Shown: positions 47,219 through 56,885, counted from the first letter of the stretch. The stretch: DNA of 64,000 nucleotides from Nocardiopsis kunsanensis DSM 44524 (GCF_000340965.1 NZ_ANAY01000021.1:47209-111208), one strand, 5' to 3'. Program-made: numbers and translations. Notes: generated by a model not told the origin, from the sequence alone.

Positions 47219-48906
47219 GCGCTGTCTCCCTCGGCCATGTGTTCTCCCTTCTCCGCTGGGCTCTGTCCTCGGCCGTCCGCCGCAACGTAGGTGCCCTCGA
47301 CCCGGCGGCCCAGGTTCCAGGGGTTGTCCTCCCGCACCGGCGCGGGTTGCAGCGGACCGGGCGCGTTCTGGTAGACGACCGGCCGCAGGAAACGCTCGAT
47401 GGCCGCCGCGCCGACCGAGGTGGAGCGCCCGTCCGAGGTCGCCGGGTACGGACCACCGTGGACCATGGCGTCGCCGACGTCGACCCCGGTGGGCCAGCCG
47501 TTGAACAATACGCGGCCCGCCCGGAGTTCGAGCGCGTCGAGCAGCTCCTGAACCACACGGTTCTCCGATGCGGTGTCGCTGCCTGCATCGGCGTCCCGGT
47601 CGGCCCCGGTGCCGGTCTGCAGTGTCACGGTCAGCTGGCCCTCGAGCCCGTTCGCCGCCGACGGCAGCTGATCGGCCGATCCGTAGCGCACGATCAGGCA
47701 GACGGCGCCGAAGATCTCGTCCGAGAGCTCGGGGGTGGCGGTGAAGGTCTCCAGGCCGGTGGAGTACACCGCCGGTGCCGGAGCGTTCTCCTTCGGCCCG
47801 GCCCCGCCTCGGCCCACTTCGGTCACCCCGTCGAGGGCGGCGAGCTTCTTCTCGCCCTCGATGCGCGAGGAGCAGATACCCGGGGTGAGCATGGTCGTCC
47901 CGTCCGCGGCCGAGAGTTTCTCGGCGATCCGGGCGGCGAGGTCGTCACCGTCGGCCCCTTCGGGAACGAACAGCAGGCCCGGCGCGGTGCAGAGCTGGCC
48001 TGCCGAGCCGTTCAGCGAGGTCACGAACCCTTCGGCCAGTGCCTCACGGTCGCCTGCGGCGGCGGAGGGCAGCACGAAGACCGGGTTGACCGAGCTCATC
48101 TCTGCGTACACGGGGATCGGTTCCCGGCGCGTGGCGGCCGTGGCCATCAGCGCGGTGCCGCCGCTGCGGGAGCCGGTGAAACCGACGGCCTTGATCCGGG
48201 GGTCGGCGACCAGTTCCTGCCCCACGGCGTTGCCCGGGCCGAAGACCAGGGAGAAGACGCCTGGGTGGAGGTCGTGTTCGGCGACGGCGGCGGACATCGC
48301 CTGTCCGACGAGCAGGCTGGTGGCCGGGTGGGCGTTGTGGGCCTTGAACACCACGGGGCAGCCCGCCGCGAGTGCCGAGGCGGTGTCGCCGCCCGCCACG
48401 GAGAAGGCCAGGGGGAAGTTGGAGGCGCCGAAGACCGCGACCGGTCCCAGCGGGAGTTTGCGCTGGCGCAGGTCGGGGCGCGGGAGCGGTTTGCGGTCGG
48501 GCAGTGCGGGTTCGATGCGCACCCCGTGGTGGTCGCCGGCGCGGCAGACACCGGCGAACAGCCGCAGCTGGTTCACGGTCCGGCCGACCTCGCCGCGCAG
48601 CCGGGGCTCGGGGAGTCCGGTCTCGCGCATGGCGGTGGCGATGATCTCCTCGCCGGCCCGGTCGATGCGTTCGGCCGCGGTCTCCAGGAACGCGGCGCGG
48701 GCCTCGGGGGTGAGCTTGCGGTAGGTGGGGAAGGCTTCGGCGGCCGCACGGGGGGCCGCGGCCACTTGGCCGTCGCCGAGCAGGGTGAAGGTCGGTCCCG
48801 TCGGGGTGTTGCGGGCCGGGTCGACGGCCTGTGTGGTGCCGCCGGTCCCGGGGGCGGGTTCCCCGGCGATCAGTGAGTGGTGGGTCTGTTCGGTCAGTGT
48901 GCTCAT
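47215..48906 (-). CDS. 2,5-dioxovalerate dehydrogenase (aldehyde dehydrogenase family)
   Basis: Oxidises 2,5-dioxopentanoate (alpha-ketoglutaric semialdehyde) to 2-oxoglutarate, the last step of aldarate breakdown. 563 residues, somewhat longer than the usual ~510-525. Catalytic Cys in [10 protein letters not shown], Glu in [10 protein letters not shown] and the cofactor-binding segments [11 protein letters not shown] and GFTGSRSGG are present. A hydrophilic insert occurs around [17 protein letters not shown]. The ATG at 48904-48906 has AGGAA upstream; that sequence is part of a tandem 15-bp duplication. Confidence 0.93.
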   Translation of the reverse strand: MSTLTEQTHHSLIAGEPAPGTGGTTQAVDPARNTPTGPTFTLLGDGQVAAAPRAAAEAFPTYRKLTPEARAAFLETAAERIDRAGEEIIATAMRETGLPEPRLRGEVGRTVNQLRLFAGVCRAGDHHGVRIEPALPDRKPLPRPDLRQRKLPLGPVAVFGASNFPLAFSVAGGDTASALAAGCPVVFKAHNAHPATSLLVGQAMSAAVAEHDLHPGVFSLVFGPGNAVGQELVADPRIKAVGFTGSRSGGTALMATAATRREPIPVYAEMSSVNPVFVLPSAAAGDREALAEGFVTSLNGSAGQLCTAPGLLFVPEGADGDDLAARIAEKLSAADGTTMLTPGICSSRIEGEKKLAALDGVTEVGRGGAGPKENAPAPAVYSTGLETFTATPELSDEIFGAVCLIVRYGSADQLPSAANGLEGQLTVTLQTGTGADRDADAGSDTASENRVVQELLDALELRAGRVLFNGWPTGVDVGDAMVHGGPYPATSDGRSTSVGAAAIERFLRPVVYQNAPGPLQPAPVREDNPWNLGRRVEGTYVAADGRGQSPAEKGEHMAEGDSA

Positions 48907-48913
48907 TGCGCGT

Positions 48914-48946
48914 TTCCTGTGGCTGCGTGGGTTCCTGTGGCTGCGT
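48914..48946 (-). repeat. Tandem 15-bp repeat at the ribosome site of the dehydrogenase gene
   Basis: ACGCAGCCACAGGAA occurs twice on the minus strand (48914-48928 and 48932-48946), 18 bp apart. Each copy carries an AGGAA; only the nearer one is at a usable distance from the start codon. Confidence 0.8.
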
Positions 48947-48976
48947 CGTCGACCGGGAGGTTTGCGCGTGAGGGGG

Positions 48977-49903
48977 TCAGACGCCGGCCGCGGTGAGGGT
49001 GCCGACCAGTGTGTCCAGTCGCTGCTGTTCGTCGGCGGAGAGGTCGCGCAGGGGCGGGCGCACCGGGCCGGCGTCACGTCCGACGGCGCGCAGTCCCGCC
49101 TTGACGATGGAGACCCCGTATCCCTTGCCGCGGTCGCGGATGTCCAGGTACGGCAGGACGAAGTCGGTGAGCTTCTGCTGCACGGCCTCGTAGTCGTAGG
49201 CTCTGACGTTGCGGTAGAACTCCAGCGCGAACTCCGGCACGAAGTTGAACATCGCCGAGGAGTAGGTGTTCATGCCGACCTGCAGCAGTGGGAGGGCGAA
49301 GGTCTCTGCGGTGGGCAGGCCGCCGAGGTAGAAGAGTCGGTCGCCGTTGGCCGACCGCACTCGCGCCAGTTGTTCGAAGTTGCCGCTGCCGTCCTTGAAG
49401 CCGATCAGGTTGGGGTGGGCCTCCGCCAGTTGCGCGACGGTGTCGGCGCTGTAGATGGCGTTGGCGCGGTTGTAGAGGATCACGCCGATGTTCGTGGCCT
49501 TCAGGACCGCCTCCACGTGGGCCTTCAGGCCTTCCTGCGTGGTCTCGGTCAGGTACGGGGGCAGCAGGAGCAGGCCGTCGGCTCCGGCTTCTTCGGTCTG
49601 GCGGGCGAGTGCCACCGCCTGAGCGGTGTTGCCGCCCGCCGAGCCGAGTACCGGAACACCGTCGCGGACCGTTTTCACGGCCGTCCTGGTGACCAGCAGG
49701 TGTTCGTCGGCGGAGAGCGAGAACCCCTCCCCGGTGCCGCCGGCGACGAACAGGCCGCCGACGTCGAAGCTGGACTGCCACTCCAGGTGGGTGACGAGCG
49801 CGGTCTCGTCCACTTCGAGGTCCTCGTCGAAGGGTGTGACCGGGAAGGACAGCAACCCGTCCTTGAGGACGGCGGCGAGCTCGGCAGGGGTGTGGTCGGG
49901 CAT
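48977..49903 (-). CDS. kdgD: 5-dehydro-4-deoxyglucarate dehydratase
   Basis: Class I aldolase-like (DHDPS superfamily) enzyme that dehydrates and decarboxylates 5-keto-4-deoxyglucarate to 2,5-dioxovalerate. The 308 residues carry LSFPVTPFDEDLEVD, FVAGGTGEGFSLS, the tyrosine in VILYNRAN and the Schiff-base lysine in LIGFKDGSGN. The ATG at 49901-49903 has GGAGG six bases before it and is preferred over an ATG 12 codons upstream. First gene of the minus-strand aldarate operon, 90 bp from the LysR gene. Confidence 0.95.
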   Translation of the reverse strand: MPDHTPAELAAVLKDGLLSFPVTPFDEDLEVDETALVTHLEWQSSFDVGGLFVAGGTGEGFSLSADEHLLVTRTAVKTVRDGVPVLGSAGGNTAQAVALARQTEEAGADGLLLLPPYLTETTQEGLKAHVEAVLKATNIGVILYNRANAIYSADTVAQLAEAHPNLIGFKDGSGNFEQLARVRSANGDRLFYLGGLPTAETFALPLLQVGMNTYSSAMFNFVPEFALEFYRNVRAYDYEAVQQKLTDFVLPYLDIRDRGKGYGVSIVKAGLRAVGRDAGPVRPPLRDLSADEQQRLDTLVGTLTAAGV

Positions 49904-49955
49904 CAGGAACCTCCAGGGGAAGGGGATCGACGCCTTCACGCTAGGGACGTCCTGT

Positions 49956-49984
49956 GATGCCTGTCCAAGCTATTATTCGTATAA
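49956..49984 (-). promoter_or_regulatory. Shared operator/promoter element upstream of kdgD
   Basis: On the minus strand: TTATACGAATAATAGCTTGG, then ACAGGCATC. The same element (CTATACGAATATGGGCTTAG, ACAGGTATT) lies upstream of the tctC gene at 50931-50961. It contains an AT-rich dyad (TTATACGAATAA) of the T-N11-A type that LysR proteins bind. Confidence 0.7.
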
Positions 49985-49994
49985 CGCGATACCT

Positions 49995-50894
49995 TCAGTG
50001 CATCGAGAAGGCGGCGTCGACCGGGTCCTCCAGCAGCGGGAGTACGTGGTGCAGGGCGGGGTTGGTCGAGGTCGACAGCCACACCGCGTGCAGCTGCACC
50101 ACGTCAGGGGGCGACTCGTGCAACGGGACCATCTCGACGCCGGGCATCCCCAGGTGCTGGATGGACCGGGGGACCACGGCCACCCCGTGCCCGGCCCCCA
50201 CGAGTGCGACCAGCGTCAGGATCTGGGTGGCGGTGTGGGCCACCTGGTCGGCGTGGACGTCGACGAGGTCGGCCACCAGGTCACGGAAGTACCGGGCCTG
50301 TTCGGAGTACATGATCATGGACTCGTGCCGCAGTTCCCACCCGGATACGGACCCGCCCCGCTGAGCGAAACGGTGCCCGCTCGGAACGGCCACCACCAAG
50401 GACTCGGTCAGCAGCAGTGAGGACTCCACGTCCTCCAGCTGGAACGGCGGGCGCGCCAGACCGATGTCGATCGCGCCGCTGCGCAGCGACTCGAGCTGCT
50501 GGGCGGAGACCATCTCGTGCAGCTCGACCGCTACCTCGGGCGCGGCTTCCTTGATGCGCGCGAGCACCGGCCCGAGCACGCTGAGCCCGGAGGCGGCGGT
50601 GTATCCCAGCCGCACCAGCCCGACCTGCCCGGAGGCGATCAGCCGCGCCCGCCGCGGGGCCCGCTCGGCCATCTCCAGCAGCTGGCGGCATTCGTCCCGG
50701 AACGCCTCCCCCGCTGCCGTCAGCCGCACCCCCCGGGACTCGCGGAGGAACAGCGTGACCTCCAGGGTCTTCTCCAGTTTCTGGATCTGTCGGCTCAGCG
50801 GAGGTTGTGTCATGTGGAGCCGTTCGGCCGCCCGGCCGAAGTGGCGTTCCTCGGCGACCGCGAGGAATGCGCGTGCTTGGTCGAGTGTGAGCAT
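49995..50894 (-). CDS. LysR-family regulator of the aldarate cluster
   Basis: 299 residues. N-terminal winged helix MLTLDQARAFLAVAEERHFG, AAERLHMTQPPLSRQIQKLE, LFLRESRGVRLTAAG; C-terminal periplasmic-binding-like effector domain (GLVRLGYTAASGLSVLGPVL, LRSGAIDIGLARPP, LVALVGAGHGVAVVPRSIQ). The ATG at 50892-50894 matches the family N-terminus; the open frame upstream is shadow. It lies between the kdgD operon (same strand) and the divergent tct genes, each preceded by a copy of the same element, so it probably responds to an aldarate or its breakdown product. Confidence 0.93.
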   Translation of the reverse strand: MLTLDQARAFLAVAEERHFGRAAERLHMTQPPLSRQIQKLEKTLEVTLFLRESRGVRLTAAGEAFRDECRQLLEMAERAPRRARLIASGQVGLVRLGYTAASGLSVLGPVLARIKEAAPEVAVELHEMVSAQQLESLRSGAIDIGLARPPFQLEDVESSLLLTESLVVAVPSGHRFAQRGGSVSGWELRHESMIMYSEQARYFRDLVADLVDVHADQVAHTATQILTLVALVGAGHGVAVVPRSIQHLGMPGVEMVPLHESPPDVVQLHAVWLSTSTNPALHHVLPLLEDPVDAAFSMH

Positions 50895-50930
50895 GCCACG
50901 ACCCCCATTTTCATGCCCTGAAGGTATCAA

Positions 50931-50961
50931 CCTATACGAATATGGGCTTAGACAGGTATTA
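50931..50961 (+). promoter_or_regulatory. Shared operator/promoter element between lysR and tctC
   Basis: About 24 of 30 bases match the element upstream of kdgD. It lies 37 bp before the lysR start (on the other strand) and 110 bp before tctC, so it could serve both activation of transport and lysR autoregulation. Confidence 0.7.
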
Positions 50962-51070
50962 CGGCTGTTCTTTAACCTCAGAAGGACCCAACGATTGTGG
51001 CGCCGCCCACAGCAGTGCGCGACTCCCCCCACAACAATCAGCCGTACACTCCGCCCCTGAGGAGGCCCCC

Positions 51071-52078
51071 ATGTCCTGGCCCTCGTGTTCTCGCCGCCCG
51101 CTCGCCGTCGTAGCCGCCGGCGGTCTCTCCCTGGGTTTGGTCGCCTGCAGCGGAGTCACCGACGGTACCGCCGGTGGTGGCGGATACCCCGCAGAATCCA
51201 TCACCCTGACCGTCGGCCAGGACGCCGGCGGCAGTACCGACCTCATCGCGCGCGCTCTCGCCGAAGGATCGCAGGAGGCGCTCGGTGTCTCCATGCCGGT
51301 GGAGAACCAGCCCGGCGCCAACGGCGCGATCGCGACACAGGAGGTCGCCAACCAGGACCCGGACGGGTACGAGCTCACACTTCTCAACTCCACACTCATC
51401 ACGGTCACCTCGCAGGTCGTCCCGGAGGAGGAGGCCGTGGCCCTGGACGACCTCGACGTACTCATGGGGTTGTCCCGCGACGACTACATCATGGTCGCCA
51501 ACGCCGACACCGGTTACGCGACCGTCGACGACGTCGCCGCCGACAGCGGCGACCTCTCCTACGGCACCGCCGGTGTCGGTACAGGGAGCCAGCTGGCCCA
51601 GTTGCTGCTGTTCGAGGACGCCGGCATCGAGGGCAACGAGGTGCCCTTCGACAGCGGTGCGCCGGCGCTGACCGCCGTGATGGGCGGACAGGTCGATGTC
51701 GCCACCATCCAGGTCGGCGAGGCCATGCCCCAGATCGAGGCCGGAACGATCAACCCGATCGTGATCTTCGCCGACGAGCGCAACCAGCACCTCGAGGACG
51801 TTCCCACCGCCCAGGAAAAGGGCTACGAGGTCCCCGTCGCGCAGTACCGCGCCGTCGCGATGCCCAAGGGTGCCCCGGACGAGGTCAGGCAGACACTGGT
51901 CGAGGGCATCGAGGAGATCACCGCCACCGAGGGTTACCAGCAGTTCAACGAGGAGAACTACCTGACCCCCGAGGAGGTCTCCGGTGAGGAGGTCGAGCAG
52001 CAGTGGACGGAGCTGGCCGACCAGTACGAGCAGAGCATCGAGGACAACGGCATCGACCTCGGCGGAAGTGGTGAATGA
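51071..52078 (+). CDS. tctC: Tripartite tricarboxylate transporter binding lipoprotein (TctC/Bug)
   Basis: Extracytoplasmic receptor, 335 residues, signal with lipobox LGLVAC (Cys about residue 26). The mature part has the Bug-family beta-strand signature ESITLTVGQDAGGSTDLIARALA, then PVENQPGANGAIA, LSYGTAGVGTGSQL, VPFDSGAPALTAVMGGQVD and IVIFADER. ATG at 51071 with GGAGG five bases upstream. Its stop overlaps the tctB start. Clustered with aldarate catabolism, so an aldarate or related dicarboxylate is the likely ligand. Confidence 0.93.
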   Translation: MSWPSCSRRPLAVVAAGGLSLGLVACSGVTDGTAGGGGYPAESITLTVGQDAGGSTDLIARALAEGSQEALGVSMPVENQPGANGAIATQEVANQDPDGYELTLLNSTLITVTSQVVPEEEAVALDDLDVLMGLSRDDYIMVANADTGYATVDDVAADSGDLSYGTAGVGTGSQLAQLLLFEDAGIEGNEVPFDSGAPALTAVMGGQVDVATIQVGEAMPQIEAGTINPIVIFADERNQHLEDVPTAQEKGYEVPVAQYRAVAMPKGAPDEVRQTLVEGIEEITATEGYQQFNEENYLTPEEVSGEEVEQQWTELADQYEQSIEDNGIDLGGSGE

Positions 52079-52731
52079 TGGCCCCCACCGAGAACAAGAA
52101 CGCCCCCGCCACGGGCGGGTACGACCGGAGCGGGGACCACAGCCACGGGCCCGACGCCGCGAGGAGCAGCGCGGGCCGGTCCCCGAACGGTCCCGAACCT
52201 GAGGGCGCCGCCCCCGGCGCAGCCGGGACCGTCGCAGCCGACGGCACCGGCGAAAGCTCCGATGCCCCGGCCTCCGACCCGGATGCCGCCCCCGGTGCAG
52301 GCCGTGCGACCAACCTGGTCTGCGGCGCCGTCATCTCCCTCGTCGGTGCGGGCGCCTTCGCCGTCGCACTGGACCTCGGTCTCGGCTCGCTCTCCCGACC
52401 CGGTCCGGGCACATGGCCGGCCATCGTCTCGCTGATGCTGCTCGTGGTCGGCCTGCTCATCGCGGCCCGGTCAGCGCACTTCACCGATTCCGAACGGATC
52501 ACCAAGGACGCCGTCGGGGTCGCCGCCGGCGTCATCACCCTCACCGTGGCCGTGCAGCTCATGCCCCTGGTCGGTTTCGAGCTCCCCTCCGTCGCACTGC
52601 TGGTCTTCTGGATGAGCGTGCTGGGCCAGGAGAAACTCCGGCTCTCGGTACCGATCGCGGTACTGACGGTCGCAGTTGTCCATCTGACCTTCGTCCACGG
52701 GCTGGCCGTTCCGGTACCTCGCCTGTTCTGA
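52075..52731 (+). CDS. tctB: Tripartite tricarboxylate transporter small membrane subunit TctB
   Basis: 218 residues. The N-terminal ~75 residues are disordered, rich in Gly/Ala/Pro/Asp; then about four membrane spans (LVCGAVISLVGAGAFAVALDL, GTWPAIVSLMLLVVGLLIAAR, AGVITLTVAVQLMPL, FELPSVALLVFW). The RPGPGTWP block is typical of TctB. ATG overlaps the tctC stop (ATGATG; either ATG could be used). The long N-terminal tail is unusual. Confidence 0.88.
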   Translation: MMAPTENKNAPATGGYDRSGDHSHGPDAARSSAGRSPNGPEPEGAAPGAAGTVAADGTGESSDAPASDPDAAPGAGRATNLVCGAVISLVGAGAFAVALDLGLGSLSRPGPGTWPAIVSLMLLVVGLLIAARSAHFTDSERITKDAVGVAAGVITLTVAVQLMPLVGFELPSVALLVFWMSVLGQEKLRLSVPIAVLTVAVVHLTFVHGLAVPVPRLF

Positions 52732-52755
52732 TCCTCCTCCGAAAGGCGTTCCACC

Positions 52756-54426
52756 ATGGATTTCACGCCCGTCATCGAGGGGTTCGAAGTCCTCCTTCAG
52801 CCCGAGAACCTGCTGTTCTGCCTGATCGGCGTGGTCGCCGGCATGGCCATCGGCGTCCTGCCCGGCCTCGGCCCCGCCGCCACCATCGCGATCCTGCTGC
52901 CGCTGACCTACAGCATGGATCCGATCCCCTCGATCATCATGCTCGCCGGCATCTTCTACGGCGGGATCTACGGCGGCACCGTCACCGCCGTGCTTCTGAA
53001 ACTGCCCGGCGAGACCGCCTCCGCGATCACCGCGCTGGAGGGGTATCCCCTCGCACAGAAGGGCCAAGGGGGCAAGGCGCTCGGTGTGGGGGCCGTGGCC
53101 TCCTTCATCGGCGGCACCGTCTCCATCGTCGTGCTGACCCTGGTCGCTCCGGTCATCGCCGGTTTCGCCCTGGAGTTCGGCCCACCGGAGTACACCGCAC
53201 TGACCCTGCTCGGCATCCTGCTGGTCGCCACGATCGGCAACGGCTCCAAACTCAAGGCGCTGGCCGGGGCGGCGCTCGGTCTGCTGCTGGCCACGGTCGG
53301 GCGTGACGCGTTCACCGGCGAACTGCGCTACACGGCCGGGAACCTGGAGCTCACCGACGGGCTCCAGTTCGTGCCGATCGCCATGGGTGTCTTCGGCCTG
53401 GCGGAGATCCTGTACAACCTGGAGCGCCGCCGCAAGAGCACCAGCATGCCCGTCGCGACGGACCGGGTGCTGCCGAGCAAGGCCACCATGAAGGAGTCGG
53501 CCGCTCCGATCGGCCGCGGCGGTGTTCTCGGATTCCTCCTCGGTCTTTTGCCCGGCGGCGGCGCCACTGTCTCCGCGATGGCCTCGTACGGGATCGAGAA
53601 GCGCCTGAACAAGGGATCGACCCCGTTCGGCAAGGGCGCCATCCAGGGCGTGGCCGGTCCGGAGACGGCCAACAACGCGGCGGCCACGGCGTCCTTCATC
53701 CCGCTGCTGACCCTCGGGATCCCCGCCAACGCGACCATGGCGGTCATGTTCAGCGCGCTGTTGATCCAGGGCATCACCCCCGGCCCGCAGCTGGTCGCGA
53801 CCGACCCGGACCTGTTCTGGAGCGTCATCAACTCGATGTACCTCGGAAACATCGTCCTGCTGATCCTGGCGATCCCGCTGATCGGGGTGTTCGTGCGCAT
53901 CCTGTACGTGCGCTCGTCGATCCTGTCGCCGATCATCGTGCTGATCGTCTGCATCGGCGCTTACACGATCAGCAACCGCATCTTCGAGGTGATGGTGGTG
54001 ATCGTCTTCGGCGTGCTGGGTTACCTGATGAAGAAGTACGGGTTCGATCCCGCGCCGCTGGTGCTGGCGTTCGTGCTGGGCTCGCTGCTGGAGGACAACT
54101 TCCGCCGGTCGCTGCTGATGTTCGACGGCGACGTCACCCGCATCACCGGGCACCCCATCGCGATGACGTTGCTGGGCCTGTTCCTGCTCGTGGTCCTGAT
54201 CCCGATCCTGCTGAAACTGGCCAAGGCCCGTCGGCCCGATCTGGTCGGCGCCGACCAGACCACCGCCGGGGCCGGCGCGAAGGTCCCCGCATCCGTGGCC
54301 GCCGGGACCGGCACCGGCCCGGACACGTCCGCGAGCCCGGACGGTGACCCGCAGGACCATCCGCCGAAGGGTTCCGAAGAGGCCCCCGACGAGGGTTCCG
54401 GCCCCGGAGGCCCCTCCCGGCCCTGA
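52756..54426 (+). CDS. tctA: Tripartite tricarboxylate transporter large membrane subunit TctA
   Basis: 556 residues with about eleven or twelve spans. The conserved TctA block GVLPGLGPAATIAILLPLTY, then MDPIPSIIMLAGIFYGGIYGG, and its second-half counterpart LLPGGGATVSAMASYGIEK and ETANNAAATASFIPLLTLGIP are intact. The C-terminal ~60 residues after the last span are Gly/Pro/Asp-rich and variable. Starts 24 bp after tctB. Confidence 0.95.
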   Translation: MDFTPVIEGFEVLLQPENLLFCLIGVVAGMAIGVLPGLGPAATIAILLPLTYSMDPIPSIIMLAGIFYGGIYGGTVTAVLLKLPGETASAITALEGYPLAQKGQGGKALGVGAVASFIGGTVSIVVLTLVAPVIAGFALEFGPPEYTALTLLGILLVATIGNGSKLKALAGAALGLLLATVGRDAFTGELRYTAGNLELTDGLQFVPIAMGVFGLAEILYNLERRRKSTSMPVATDRVLPSKATMKESAAPIGRGGVLGFLLGLLPGGGATVSAMASYGIEKRLNKGSTPFGKGAIQGVAGPETANNAAATASFIPLLTLGIPANATMAVMFSALLIQGITPGPQLVATDPDLFWSVINSMYLGNIVLLILAIPLIGVFVRILYVRSSILSPIIVLIVCIGAYTISNRIFEVMVVIVFGVLGYLMKKYGFDPAPLVLAFVLGSLLEDNFRRSLLMFDGDVTRITGHPIAMTLLGLFLLVVLIPILLKLAKARRPDLVGADQTTAGAGAKVPASVAAGTGTGPDTSASPDGDPQDHPPKGSEEAPDEGSGPGGPSRP

Positions 54427-54486
54427 GGGAAGCCGCACGTCACGGACCCGTATCCACCGCATCACCACTGACGAAGGAGCTGTCCC

Positions 54487-55614
54487 ATGCCCGCCGACTC
54501 GATCCGCTGGGTCTCGCTGTCCTCGGTCACGTTGCCGCTGCGCAACGCCATCTCGGACGCCAAGGTCTTCACCGGACGGCAGAAACCGATGACCGAGGTC
54601 GTGTTCCTGTTCGCCGAGATCGCCACGGAGCAGGACCAGCACGGGCTGGGGTTCAGCTACTCCAAGCGTGCCGGCGGGCCCGCGCAGTACGCCCATGCGG
54701 CCGAGGTCGCCGAGGGTCTCATCGGGGAGGACCCGAACGACATCGGGCGGCTGATCACCAAGCTGCAGTGGGCCGGGGCGTCGGTGGGGCGTTCGGGTCT
54801 GGCCACGCAGGCGCTGGCGGCGTTCGACGTCGCGCTGTACGACCTCAAGGCCAAGCGTGCCGGGCTGCCGCTGGCCAAACTGCTCGGGGCACACCGGGAC
54901 TCCGTGCGCACGTACAACACCTCGGGCGGGTTCCTCAACGCCTCGTTGGAGGAGGTGAAGGAGCAGGCCGCCCGGTCCCTGGACGAAGGCATCGGCGGCA
55001 TCAAGATCAAGGTCGGGCTGCCCGACAACACCGAGGACCTGCGGCGGGTGCGCGGGGTGCGCGAGCACATCGGCGAGGACGTGCCGCTGATGGTGGACGC
55101 GAACCAGCAGTGGGACCGTACGACCGCGCTGCGTATGGGCCAGCGGCTCGAGGGGTTCGACCTGACCTGGATCGAGGAGCCGTTGGACGCCTACGACGTG
55201 GAGGGCCACGCGCGGCTGGCCCGGACCCTCGTCACCCCCGTCGCCACCGGGGAGATGCTGGCCTCCGTCGCCGAGCACGAGCGGCTGATCGACGGCGGCG
55301 CCTGCGACATCATCCAGCCGGACGCCCCGCGGGTCGGCGGCATCACGCAGTTCCTGCGGCTGATGACCCTGGCGGACCAACGCGGCCTGGACCTGGCACC
55401 GCACTTCGCGATGGAGATCCACCTGCACCTGGCGGCCTGCTACCCGCGGGAGACGTGGGTGGAGCACTTCGACTGGCTGGACCCGTTGTTCAACGAACGC
55501 TTGGAGACCAAGGACGGTCGGATGTTGGTGCCGGACCGTCCCGGCCTCGGGATCACGCTGTCGGAGCAGGCGCGTGCGTGGACGACGGGGTCGGTGAGCT
55601 TCGGCAAGCGGTGA
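54487..55614 (+). CDS. Enolase-superfamily dehydratase, probable L-talarate/galactarate dehydratase
   Basis: 375 residues of the mandelate racemase subgroup. Catalytic lysine pair in GIKIKVG, metal ligands in VDANQQW, WIEEPL and ATGEML, and the histidine in APHFAMEIHLHLAACYP; this last motif resembles that of talarate/galactarate dehydratases. Its product would be the same 5-keto-4-deoxyaldarate used by KdgD, so it extends the pathway to a second aldarate. Last gene of the tctCBA unit (60 bp gap). Array A6 starts 17 bp after its stop. Substrate assignment is by context. Confidence 0.8.
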   Translation: MPADSIRWVSLSSVTLPLRNAISDAKVFTGRQKPMTEVVFLFAEIATEQDQHGLGFSYSKRAGGPAQYAHAAEVAEGLIGEDPNDIGRLITKLQWAGASVGRSGLATQALAAFDVALYDLKAKRAGLPLAKLLGAHRDSVRTYNTSGGFLNASLEEVKEQAARSLDEGIGGIKIKVGLPDNTEDLRRVRGVREHIGEDVPLMVDANQQWDRTTALRMGQRLEGFDLTWIEEPLDAYDVEGHARLARTLVTPVATGEMLASVAEHERLIDGGACDIIQPDAPRVGGITQFLRLMTLADQRGLDLAPHFAMEIHLHLAACYPRETWVEHFDWLDPLFNERLETKDGRMLVPDRPGLGITLSEQARAWTTGSVSFGKR

Positions 55615-55631
55615 GCCCGGGCACGCGGGAG

Positions 55632-56699
55632 GATCCTACCCCCGCGCGTGCGGGGAGCACGCCGACGCGGACCTTTACTGTGACGACGCGGGTGGGACCA
55701 TCCCCGCGCGTGCGGGGAGCACAGCACTGGAAGAAGGTGTGGTGGCTGGCGCTGGGGACCATCCCCGCGCGTGCGGGGAGCACGAGTTTCCGAGCACGCC
55801 CGACCAACCGACAATGTGGACCATCCCCGCGCGTGCGGGGAGCACACACCAGCGCCTACGGGCAGGAGCTACGCCGTGGGACCATCCCCGCGCGTGCGGG
55901 GAGCACTGATGTATGTGGAGGGCACCAACGGGCTCGATGGGACCATCCCCGCGCGTGCGGGGAGCACCGCCCTGGCGTGGTGGCGGCGCTGGGCGATCTG
56001 GGACCATCCCCGCGCGTGCGGGGAGCACTGGGCCTGTGGGGGCGCCTGTGGGGGTGGACGGGGACCATCCCCGCGCGTGCGGGGAGCACGGCATCGACCT
56101 CCAGCTCAGAGACCTGCCGGGGGGACCATCCCCGCGCGTGCGGGGAGCACCCGACCTCGAGCACGCCGCGCCCCACCGCCTTGGGACCATCCCCGCGCGT
56201 GCGGGGAGCACTCGTCGTCCCTGTCGGCTGAATCCTCCAGGTCGGGACCATCCCCGCGCGTGCGGGGAGCACGACGGCCGGGTCAAACCCTACGTCAACG
56301 TGTGGGGACCATCCCCGCGCGTGCGGGGAGCACGAGCCCGAGCCGTTCACCCCCTCGGGTGGAGGGGGACCATCCCCGCGCGTGCGGGGAGCACTCGCCG
56401 CCGCACGCGACCTCGGCTGGGACGAAGGGACCATCCCCGCGCGTGCGGGGAGCACCCTGCGTTGCGGAAAACGATCGGGCATGCCTTGGGACCATCCCCG
56501 CGCGTGCGGGGAGCACGACCGGGGCATCAAGCGCACCACCGGCGACGAGGGACCATCCCCGCGCGTGCGGGGAGCACAGCTCTCCGAGTTCACGACCCTC
56601 CCACTTGCCGGGACCATCCCCGCGCGTGCGGGGAGCACTGTACCTGAGCAGTGACAGTGGTGAAGATGCGGGGACCATCCCCGCGCGTGCGGGGAGCAC
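55632..56699 (-). CRISPR. CRISPR array A6, type I-E, 18 repeats / 17 spacers
   Basis: Repeat ends run from 55660 to 56699; two spacers are a base longer than 32 (before the repeats ending 55722 and 55845). The core is GCGCGTGCGGGG throughout. The distal repeat is degenerate (GATCCTACCCCC), and the fourth begins GTGGACC. Leader at 56700; transcription is minus, toward the talarate dehydratase 3' end. Confidence 0.98.
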
Positions 56700-56841
56700 T
56701 CTTCCTGACCTGCATGTCTACCCGCGAGTAACCCGAAAATCTGCAAGTTGTGCACCTCCGGATAACGCCCAGGTAACGCCAACAGGCCTCGTGAACACAA
56801 CCCCCAGTATGCAGGGGTCCCGCTCCGGAGAACAGGGCCGC
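56700..56841 (-). promoter_or_regulatory. Leader of array A6
   Basis: TCTTCCTGACCTGCATG, AGTAACCCGAAAATCTGCAA, TTGTGCACCTCCGGATAAC, CCCCCAGTATGCAGGGG and CTCCGGAGAACAGGGCC; nearly the same as A5. Confidence 0.85.
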
Positions 56842-56885
56842 AGAAAACCGGGCACCGGCCCCGCCCCCGGAACGCCCCCGTCCGG

